Assembly: GCA_937965785.1 (NCBI GenBank)
Contig: CALCKT010000033.1
Span: forward strand, 7,740-71,739
From: an uncultured Propionibacteriaceae bacterium
GTDB lineage: Bacteria > Actinomycetota > Actinomycetes > Propionibacteriales > Propionibacteriaceae
DNA: 64,000 nucleotides
Reading direction: 5' to 3'
Shown here: piece by piece, positions 58,202-64,000 of the stretch
Layout: each line of letters begins with the position of its first letter
How positions within the stretch are numbered: position 1 is the first letter of the stretch
Notes under the pieces: generated by a model
Seen by the model: only the letters and a program-made list of their open reading frames with translations
What the model was told of the DNA's origin: nothing
Database searches by the model: none
Program-made: the position numbers and the translations under genes

Positions 58202-59380
58202 ATGAAACGCAGGACTTTTCTGGCAGGAGCCGCGGGGGCGCTGGGGGTGGCCGCCGTCTCGGCGTGCAGCAACGGAAACCAACCGGCCGCGACCTCCGCT
58301 TCGGGTTCCGCCGGCGGCGCATTGACCATCACCGATGTCGCGGACCGTACCGTCACCCTGGAATCCGCTCCTTCCAAGATCATCCTGGGAGAGTCCCGGC
58401 AGGCCTACTCGTTGCTCTTCCTCCAGCGTGACAACCTGATGGACAAGGTCGTGGCCTGGGGAACCGACCTCCAGAGCGCCGCACCCGACATCTACGATCG
58501 CGTGGTGAAGGTGCAGCCCAAGGCGGCAGACCTGCCCACCGTCGGCAGCGTCGCCAAGGGAGACCTGAGCGTGGAGAACCTCCTCGAACACAACCCCGAC
58601 CTGTTCCTCATGACCCTGGAACAGTACGAGGCCGCCAAACAGGCAGGGTTCGACGCGAAACTGGATTCCGCCAAGGTCCCCTACCTGGTGACCGATTTCC
58701 GCAAGAAACCGGTGGAGAACACCCACACCAGCGTCCGGCTGCTGGGCCAGGTCTTCGGCGTCTCCGACAAGGCGGACGAGTTCCTCACCTACTACGACTC
58801 CCTGGTCAACCCGGTCCTGGAGGCCGCCAAGGCCAAGGCCGAGGCGGATCGCCCGAGCGTGTTCGTGTGGCGTTCCCCCGGCATCTCCGAACCCGGCCGC
58901 ACCTTCGGGGAATCCAACTTCGGCCAGATCGTCACCGCCAGCGGCGGCAACAACCTCGGTACCAAACTGATCGATGGGGACGCGGGCACCGTCACTGCCG
59001 AGCAGCTGATCGCATCCCAGCCGGAAATCATCATCGCCACGGGCGGCGACTGGGAAAAGCAGAAGGTCAGCGAGAAGACGGTCATCAAGTACGTCAAACT
59101 CGGTTACAACGCCACCCCTGAGGAAACGAACCAGACCCTGGGGCAGTTGTCCAACGAGACCGGGTACAGCGAGCTGAAGGCGTTCAGCGACAAGCAGGTC
59201 TACGCCATCTACCACCAGCTCTACGACGCGCCGTACAACTTCCTCGCCTACATCGCCTTCGCCAAGTGGCAGGGACTCAAGGTCGACGGGGTGCCCGATG
59301 TGGACGCCGCCTGGAGCGAGTTCCACGACAAGTTCATGCCCTTCAAGGCCGAGGGTATCTTCGCCGCCAAGCTGTCATGA
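58202..59380 (+). CDS. Iron/siderophore-type ABC importer, substrate-binding lipoprotein
   Basis: 392 aa from ATG 58202; AGGAGG is 7 nt upstream, while the ATG at 58196 is too close. Twin-arginine lipoprotein signal: RRTFLAGAAG and lipobox VSAC, lipidated Cys22. The mature part is of the FecB/FepB class: ITDVADRTVTLESAPSKIIL, NLLEHNPDLFLMTLEQYEA and PSVFVWRSPGISEPGRTFGESNFGQIVTASGGNNL. Siderophore, haem or cobalamin are possible; the iron box favours iron. Overlaps the permease by 4 bases. Confidence 0.87.
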   Translation: MKRRTFLAGAAGALGVAAVSACSNGNQPAATSASGSAGGALTITDVADRTVTLESAPSKIILGESRQAYSLLFLQRDNLMDKVVAWGTDLQSAAPDIYDRVVKVQPKAADLPTVGSVAKGDLSVENLLEHNPDLFLMTLEQYEAAKQAGFDAKLDSAKVPYLVTDFRKKPVENTHTSVRLLGQVFGVSDKADEFLTYYDSLVNPVLEAAKAKAEADRPSVFVWRSPGISEPGRTFGESNFGQIVTASGGNNLGTKLIDGDAGTVTAEQLIASQPEIIIATGGDWEKQKVSEKTVIKYVKLGYNATPEETNQTLGQLSNETGYSELKAFSDKQVYAIYHQLYDAPYNFLAYIAFAKWQGLKVDGVPDVDAAWSEFHDKFMPFKAEGIFAAKLS

Positions 59381-60552
59381 CCGACACCGAGGCAGTCGGG
59401 ACCGTCTCGGAGAGCACCGCCGCTTCAGCGGAAGCGGCGGTGCCGGAGAGTGGTTCCCAGAAGGAAGCACTCGCCGAGTTCTGGCGGATCAAGACCAAAC
59501 GCATGCTGATCCTCATCGGCATTCTCGTGTCCGTGGTGGTCATGTTCGTGATCGCCATGCTGGTGGGGCCGCTCGACATCAGCGCCGCTGACATCGCCAG
59601 CACCTATCTCAGGGGGATCGCGGAGGGGCTGCAGCAGCTGGGGGTCGATGCCGGTTGGGCCTCCGAGGTGTCCGGGCGGACCCGTACCGTCGTGATGGAT
59701 CTGCGCACCCCGCCCGCGCTCATGGCGGTGGTGGCAGGTGCCGCACTGGCCCTTGCCGGTGCGCAGATGCAGACCATTCTCGACAACCCCCTGGCGGAGC
59801 CCTACACCCTTGGTGTCTCCGCCGCTGCGGGTTGCGGTGCGGCCATCGTGATAGCCACCGGGATCAGTTTCCCCGTCTTCTCCGAGGCCTCCGTGCCGAT
59901 CGGCGCCGCGGCGCTGGCCCTGATCGCCAGCGGGGTGATTGCGCTGGTGTCGCGGCTGCGGCGTTCGGGTCGCGAAACCATCATCCTGCTGGGTATCGCC
60001 CTGGTCTTCGGGTTCCAGGCGCTGTTGATGCTGCTCCAGTACCGGGCCTCCCAGGAATCCCTCCAGCGGATGGTTTTCTGGACCATGGGTTCGCTGGAAC
60101 GTGCCACCTGGTTCTCCATCACCATGGTGTTGGTCTCCCTCGTCGTGGTGATTCCGCTGTTCTCGATCAACCAGTGGAAACTCACCGCGCTCTCGCTCGG
60201 TGAGGCCCGGGCCCGGGCCATGGGTGTGAAGGTCGACAACGTCCGCATGTGGACCCTGCTGGGGGCCTCCTTGATCGCGGCGCTCACCGTCAGCTCCGTC
60301 GGGATCATCGGTTTCGTGGGCCTGGTCGGTCCCCACGTGGCGCGCATCTTGGTGGGGGAGGACCAGCGACTCTTCGTGCCGACGGCAATGGCCTGCGGTG
60401 CTCTGGTGCTCACCAGCGCCCATGCGGTGGCCCAGATCGTGGTGCCGGGTGTGGTACTCCCGGTCGGCATCCTCACGGCCCTCGTCGGTGTCCCGGTGTT
60501 CGTGCTGATCATCCTGGGCAGGCGGCGCACCACCTCCGCCATCTCCAACTAG
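59377..60552 (+). CDS. Iron/siderophore-type ABC importer, permease (FecCD family)
   Basis: 391 aa, about ten membrane helices after a charged N-terminus of some 45 residues that is longer than usual. DLRTPPALMAVVAGAALALAGAQMQTILDNPLAEPYTLGVSAAAGCGAAI, LSLGEARARAMGVKV (coupling region) and GIIGFVGLVGPHVARILVGEDQRLFVPTAMACGAL are diagnostic of FecCD/BtuC. A single permease gene implies a homodimer. Confidence 0.92.
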   Translation: MTDTEAVGTVSESTAASAEAAVPESGSQKEALAEFWRIKTKRMLILIGILVSVVVMFVIAMLVGPLDISAADIASTYLRGIAEGLQQLGVDAGWASEVSGRTRTVVMDLRTPPALMAVVAGAALALAGAQMQTILDNPLAEPYTLGVSAAAGCGAAIVIATGISFPVFSEASVPIGAAALALIASGVIALVSRLRRSGRETIILLGIALVFGFQALLMLLQYRASQESLQRMVFWTMGSLERATWFSITMVLVSLVVVIPLFSINQWKLTALSLGEARARAMGVKVDNVRMWTLLGASLIAALTVSSVGIIGFVGLVGPHVARILVGEDQRLFVPTAMACGALVLTSAHAVAQIVVPGVVLPVGILTALVGVPVFVLIILGRRRTTSAISN

Positions 60553-60582
60553 ACCACGCTCACGAGAAGAGGTTCGGAACTC

Positions 60583-61383
60583 ATGCTCAACCTTGAATCC
60601 ATCAGCGTGAGCTATGGAAAACACGCGGTGCTCTCCGGTCTCGACCTGACCATCAAGGAGGGCGTAGTCGCGGGGCTGCTCGGCCCCAACGGCTGCGGGA
60701 AGTCGACGCTGGTCCGCTCCATCGCGGGCGCCCAGCACTGCCACGGTTCGGTCAGCTACGGGAAACGCAGCGGTCGTGCCCTGCAGGACGTCACCGGGTA
60801 CATGCCCCAGGAGATCCCGGGGCACATCGCCCTGACCGCCATGGAATCGGTGCTGGTCTCGGCGCAGCGTGGCGGCTCGGCGTGGCGGGTCCCGAAAAAG
60901 GACGTGGAACGCGCCTACGCGGCCCTTGATGCGCTGGGCATCGGCAGGCTCGCCAACACCTATCTGGGGGAGTGCTCGGGAGGCCAACGGCAGCTCATCT
61001 CCCTGGCGCAGACCCTCGTTCACGGACCCGAACTGGTGCTGCTCGACGAACCGACCAGCGCCCTGGACCTGAAACACCAGGTCCGGGTGCTGCGCAGCGT
61101 CCGCAAACACGTCCACGGTTCCGAGGCCACGGTCGCCGAGAAACGGAACGGAAAGGACACGGAGGCGGGGGAGCCGTCCTCCCGGCTGGCCCTGGTGGTC
61201 CTGCACGACATCAACCTGGCCACCCGGTTCTGCGACGAGGTGATGCTGATGGCCGCCGGTGAGGTGGTTGCCCAGGGCACCCCGCACGAGGTCTGCACCT
61301 CGGAGAACCTGAGCCGGGTCTACGACACGGAGGTGGCGGTGAACACGGACGAGGAGGGGGTGCTCACGGTCGTTGCCCGGTAG
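60583..61383 (+). CDS. Iron/siderophore-type ABC importer, ATPase
   Basis: 266 aa. Walker A GPNGCGKST, signature ECSGGQRQL, Walker B LVLLDEPTSALDL and the switch His in VVLHDINLATRFCDEV. Between Walker B and the H-loop it has an insertion of about 20 residues (ATVAEKRNGKDTEAGEPSS) not usual for FepC. Starts 30 bases after the permease; ends before the 20-bp hairpin. Confidence 0.9.
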   Translation: MLNLESISVSYGKHAVLSGLDLTIKEGVVAGLLGPNGCGKSTLVRSIAGAQHCHGSVSYGKRSGRALQDVTGYMPQEIPGHIALTAMESVLVSAQRGGSAWRVPKKDVERAYAALDALGIGRLANTYLGECSGGQRQLISLAQTLVHGPELVLLDEPTSALDLKHQVRVLRSVRKHVHGSEATVAEKRNGKDTEAGEPSSRLALVVLHDINLATRFCDEVMLMAAGEVVAQGTPHEVCTSENLSRVYDTEVAVNTDEEGVLTVVAR

Positions 61384-61423
61384 GGGCTCGTCGCGGCTTC
61401 TCCGGAAGCTGCCCTCGGGAAGC

Positions 61424-61466
61424 TGGTTGAGCCGGGCTGTGACGAAGTCACAGCCCGGCTCAACCA
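61424..61466. terminator. Very long perfect hairpin (repeat-type terminator)
   Basis: A perfect 20-bp stem (61424-61443 with 61447-61466) with a 3-nt GAA loop, between the convergent iron ABC and mod operons. Its left arm carries the GGTTGAGCCGG core of the dispersed intergenic repeats. Probably ends transcription from both sides. Confidence 0.75.
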
Positions 61467-61522
61467 CATGGTGAACGAAAAACAGGTGGTGTCAACAGGC
61501 GGCGCCAAGGAGGTCGCCCGGG

Positions 61523-62233
61523 TCAGTCCCGGTCGAAAAGCAGCTTCCCGAAAGAGCTTTCCGGGCGGGCCATGACCTCGGTGGCCGGGCCGTGTTCCAC
61601 GATCCGGCCGTTTTCCAGCACCGCGATGTCGTCGGCCAGCGCCGCGACGTCGGCCGGGTCGTGGGTGACGATGATGCAGGGGCAGCCGACCTCGGCGAGG
61701 GCCGCCTTGACCGCCACCCGCAGCCGGGGCGTGTACTCGACGTCCACGGCGGCGAAGGGTTCGTCGATCAGCATTGCGCGGGGTCTGGTGGCCAGCGCCC
61801 GGGCCAGCGCGACCCGCGCCGCCTGGCCGCCGGAGAGTTCTCCGGGTCTGCGGGAGGCCAGAGCGGCGGCATCCAGGCGCTCCAGCATCTCCAGCGCCAA
61901 CGTCCTGGCCTCGTCGCGCCGGAGTTTCTGGGCGCGGGGTCCGTAGGCGACGTTGCCCAGCACGTCGAGGTGCGGGAACAGCAGCGGCTGCTGCCCGAGC
62001 AGGCCGATGCGCCGCCGGTGGGCGGGAACGAAACGGCGGGAGTCGACCAGGACCTGGCCGTCGATGTCGAGGCGGCCGCGGTCGGGTTTCAGCAGCCCGC
62101 ACAGCAGATCCAGCAGCGTCGACTTCCCGGCCCCGTTCGGGCCGACCACGGCGAGCACCCGCCCCGGCGGCACATCCAGGCCGGTTTCGTGGTTGCGGGA
62201 ATTGAGGGTTCCTTCCCAGTGCAGTCCCTTCAC
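61523..62233 (-). CDS. modC: Molybdate ABC importer, ATPase (short form)
   Basis: 236 aa from GTG 62233, overlapping the modB stop (GTGA); longer upstream frames are modB read out of phase. Walker A GPNGAGKST, signature LSGGQAARVALARAL, Walker B AMLIDEPFAAVDVE, H-loop VTHDPADV. It ends right after the ATPase domain and lacks the C-terminal molybdate-binding TOBE domain of E. coli ModC; a TOBE-type protein is encoded at the head of the operon instead. Confidence 0.88.
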   Translation of the reverse strand: MKGLHWEGTLNSRNHETGLDVPPGRVLAVVGPNGAGKSTLLDLLCGLLKPDRGRLDIDGQVLVDSRRFVPAHRRRIGLLGQQPLLFPHLDVLGNVAYGPRAQKLRRDEARTLALEMLERLDAAALASRRPGELSGGQAARVALARALATRPRAMLIDEPFAAVDVEYTPRLRVAVKAALAEVGCPCIIVTHDPADVAALADDIAVLENGRIVEHGPATEVMARPESSFGKLLFDRD

Positions 62234-62994
62234 GACCTGATCCTTCCCTTTCCGTATGCGATCACCATGACGATCCCCGCGAAGATCACCAGCAGCAGCG
62301 ACAGGGCGATGGCTGCATCCGGGTCGGCCTCCCGCTGGAGGTAGATCTCCAACGGCAGGGTCCGGGTCCTGCCCTGCAGGGAGCCCGCGAAGGTCAGGGT
62401 GGCGCCGAACTCCCCCAGCGCCCGGGCGAAACTGAGCACGGCCCCCGACAGCAGCCCCGGGAACACCAGCGGCAGGGTCACCGTGAACAGGGTCCGGGTG
62501 GGGGAGGCCCCCAGGGTGGCGGCCACCCTCTCGTAGCGGTCCCCGGCGGTGCGCAGCGCCCCCTCGAGGCCCATCACCAGGAAGGGCAGTGAAACGAAGG
62601 TCTGCGCCAGGATTACGGCCACGGTGCTGAAGGCGATCCTGATGCCGGCGGCCTCCAGGTGCTGCCCGATCAGCCCCATCCGCCCGAATGTGAACAGCAG
62701 CGCCAGACCCCCGACCACGGGGGGCAGCACCAGGGGCAACAGGACCAGGGGGCGCAGCCAGCGCAACCCGTGACGCGCCAGGATCAGCGCCATCGGCGCG
62801 CCGAGGACGATGCAGAAGACGGTGCTGATGCTCGCGGTGAAGATGCTGAGCTGCAACGCCGCCAGCGACGACTGCGAGGTCAGCAGCTCCCACAGACCGG
62901 GCCACGGCACCCTGCTGAGCAACCCGGCCAGGGGCAGCGCCACCAGCAGCATGCCGAGTGCCGCCGGCAGCACCACCCATCTGGGGGTTGTCAC
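62230..62994 (-). CDS. modB: Molybdate ABC importer, permease
   Basis: 254 aa from GTG 62994. About five to six membrane segments; LVLPPVVGGLALLFTFGRMGLIG, FVSLPFLVMGLEGALRTAGDRYERVAATLGASPTRTLFTVTLPLVFPGLLSGAVLSFARALGEFGATLTFAG is the ModB/CysW signature with the EAA coupling loop. Overlaps modA and modC by 4 bases each. Confidence 0.92.
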   Translation of the reverse strand: MTTPRWVVLPAALGMLLVALPLAGLLSRVPWPGLWELLTSQSSLAALQLSIFTASISTVFCIVLGAPMALILARHGLRWLRPLVLLPLVLPPVVGGLALLFTFGRMGLIGQHLEAAGIRIAFSTVAVILAQTFVSLPFLVMGLEGALRTAGDRYERVAATLGASPTRTLFTVTLPLVFPGLLSGAVLSFARALGEFGATLTFAGSLQGRTRTLPLEIYLQREADPDAAIALSLLLVIFAGIVMVIAYGKGRIRS

Positions 62995-63800
62995 CTGGGT
63001 GCGCCGAAACCGGCGTCCTGCAGCATGGACTGGCCCTGTTCGCCGAGCACGAAGTCGACGAAGGCCTGGGCTCCTTGGCGCGCGGACTTCGTCACCGCGA
63101 TCGGGTACTTGTTGACGATCTTGTCCGCCTCGGGGGTTTCGACGACCTTGACCTTGTCCCCCGCGCCCGCGGCATCGGTGACGTAGACCAGGCCCGCGTC
63201 GGCCTCACCCGAGGTGACCTTGGCCAGCACGTCGGTGACCTTCTGCTCCTCCGAGACCGGGGTGAAGGTGAAACCGGTGGCCTCCGCGAGCTGTTTGGTG
63301 GCCGCGCCGCAGGGAACCTGCTCGGCGCACACGACCAGCTTCACGCCCTCCTTGGTGACATCCTCCAGTTTTGTGATTCCCGCCGGGTTACTGGGAGGGG
63401 TGACCAGCGTCAGGGTGTTGGTGGCGAAGATCTTCGTGCCTGCGGCATCGACGTTCCCGGCGTCGGAGGCCACCTTCATCTGCTTCTCGTTGGCGGAGGC
63501 GAAGATGTCGGCCTCGGCTCCGTTGTTGATCTGGGTGGCCAGCTCCGAGGAACCACCGAAGGAGAACTCGATGGTGTAGTTCGGGTGGGTTTTCTTGAAC
63601 TCCTCGTAGATCTTCGGGAAGACGTTCTTCAGGGAGGCCGCGGCGAAGATCGTCAGGGTCGTGCTGGTCTGGTCGGTGCCGCCCGGTGCGGCGGAGGACG
63701 CCGCCTGTTGTGTTGCGCTCTGCTCGGTATTGGACGCGGTCTGGGAGCCGCAGGCGGTCAGGGCCAGCAGGCCCGCGAGAGCCAGGGCGAGTTTCTTCAC
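62991..63800 (-). CDS. modA: Molybdate ABC importer, substrate-binding lipoprotein
   Basis: 269 aa from GTG 63800, with AAGGA 6-7 nt upstream. Lipobox LTAC with lipidated Cys17. The mature part has TLTIFAAASLKNVFPKIYEEFKKTHP, FSFGGSSELATQINNGAEADIFASANEKQM and GLVYVTDAAGAGDKV, typical of ModA with the serines that bind molybdate or tungstate. Supplies molybdenum for the nitrate reductase and cofactor genes upstream of the island. Confidence 0.93.
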   Translation of the reverse strand: MKKLALALAGLLALTACGSQTASNTEQSATQQAASSAAPGGTDQTSTTLTIFAAASLKNVFPKIYEEFKKTHPNYTIEFSFGGSSELATQINNGAEADIFASANEKQMKVASDAGNVDAAGTKIFATNTLTLVTPPSNPAGITKLEDVTKEGVKLVVCAEQVPCGAATKQLAEATGFTFTPVSEEQKVTDVLAKVTSGEADAGLVYVTDAAGAGDKVKVVETPEADKIVNKYPIAVTKSARQGAQAFVDFVLGEQGQSMLQDAGFGAPR

Positions 63801-64000
63801 GAGAGTCCTTCCGGGGTTTCGATGATCACCGTGGTGGCCTTCACCACGGCCGTGGCGAGCGTTCCCGGTGCCAGCCCGAGCCGATCCGCGGACTCCGTGC
63901 TCATCAGGGATGTGAGGACGAAGGGACCGCATCGCAACTGCACCTCCGCCATCACCTTGTCCTTCTTGACGGCCATCACCAACCCGGTCAGGCGGTTGCG
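63797..64000 (-). CDS. Molbindin/TOBE-domain protein, partial (5' end outside window)
   Basis: The frame is open to the window edge and reads RNRLTGLVMAVKKDKVMAEVQLRCGPFVLTSLMSTESADRLGLAPGTLATAVVKATTVIIE, a Mop/TOBE molybdate-binding domain. The TTG at 63982 need not be the start. In many actinobacteria such a domain follows a ModE-like or MerR-like DNA-binding domain, so this may be a molybdenum-dependent regulator; the upstream part is needed to tell. It overlaps modA by 4 bases. Confidence 0.8.
   Translation of the reverse strand, partial: RNRLTGLVMAVKKDKVMAEVQLRCGPFVLTSLMSTESADRLGLAPGTLATAVVKATTVIIETPEGLS

Noticed and set aside
59425..61467. 680-aa open frame on the minus strand
   Set aside because: Lies opposite the FecCD permease and the ATPase genes, both clear; His/Asp/Gly-rich shadow.
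62234..62980. N-terminal extension of modC to 485 aa
   Set aside because: The extension is modB read in another frame; the GTG at 62233 gives the GTGA overlap and a normal ATPase.
1..64000. CRISPR arrays, rRNA genes, replication origins, riboswitches
   Set aside because: I looked for regular repeat-spacer arrays, conserved rRNA segments, DnaA-box clusters and known riboswitch cores and saw none; only one tRNA was found.

Overview
The window is GC-rich, densely packed DNA from a high-GC Gram-positive bacterium. An actinobacterium close to the Propionibacteriaceae is my best guess, from the pyruvate carboxylase/pyruvate:ferredoxin oxidoreductase gene set, DtxR/IdeR regulation, SigR-type promoter logic, leaderless promoters and the style of the genes. 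No rRNA or other species marker is present, so the genus is not claimed. Most genes sit in operons with 1-4 bp start/stop overlaps.

Layout. 1-7.9 kb: 3' part of pyruvate carboxylase, two hypotheticals, serC, nagA, a GNAT acetyltransferase, a DtxR/IdeR iron regulator and a thioredoxin with an exact SigR-type promoter. 8.1-14.3 kb: an operon of a GltD-like iron-sulfur flavoprotein, pyruvate:ferredoxin oxidoreductase (nifJ) and a dihydroorotate dehydrogenase-like protein. 14.4-18.2 kb: a MarR regulator leading an OpuC-type compatible-solute ABC importer. 18.2-26.3 kb: a broken ATPase remnant, a membrane protein, a CrtI-like/FNR fusion flavoprotein divergent from its TetR regulator, CsbD, D-serine ammonia-lyase, and an orphan TctA-type permease with a small membrane partner. 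26.3-30.6 kb: one operon with the lower mevalonate pathway (mvaK1-mvaD-mvaK2-fni). 31.2 kb: tRNA-Arg(CCU).

31.4-45.5 kb is a nitrate respiration block. Two NarK-family transporters run left. Running right is one long overlapping operon: a Cys-containing winged-helix regulator, narGHJI, a DUF6457 protein, then molybdenum cofactor genes (moeB-like, moeA, moaC, a mobA-DUF6457 fusion, moaD). The second part of the molybdenum theme (modABC and a partial molbindin-type protein) lies at 61.5-64 kb, with an iron-type ABC importer under a DtxR-like box at 58-61.4 kb.

Between moaD and those genes lies the most striking feature: an 11,976-bp island (45477-57452). It is bounded by 14-bp inverted repeats and flanked by a 99-bp direct duplication of the 3' end of moaD (98/99 identical). 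The right end carries the broken C-terminus of an IS1634/IS1549-type transposase, and the left end what may be its first codons. Long target duplications are a known hallmark of that IS group, so the island looks like an IS1634-type insertion or composite transposon. Its cargo is a sugar-use module: LacI regulator with two operator boxes, sugar ABC importer, intracellular GH35-like enzyme, an unknown protein, an epoxide hydrolase-like enzyme, a second glycosidase-like protein, and a truncated ISL3 transposase.
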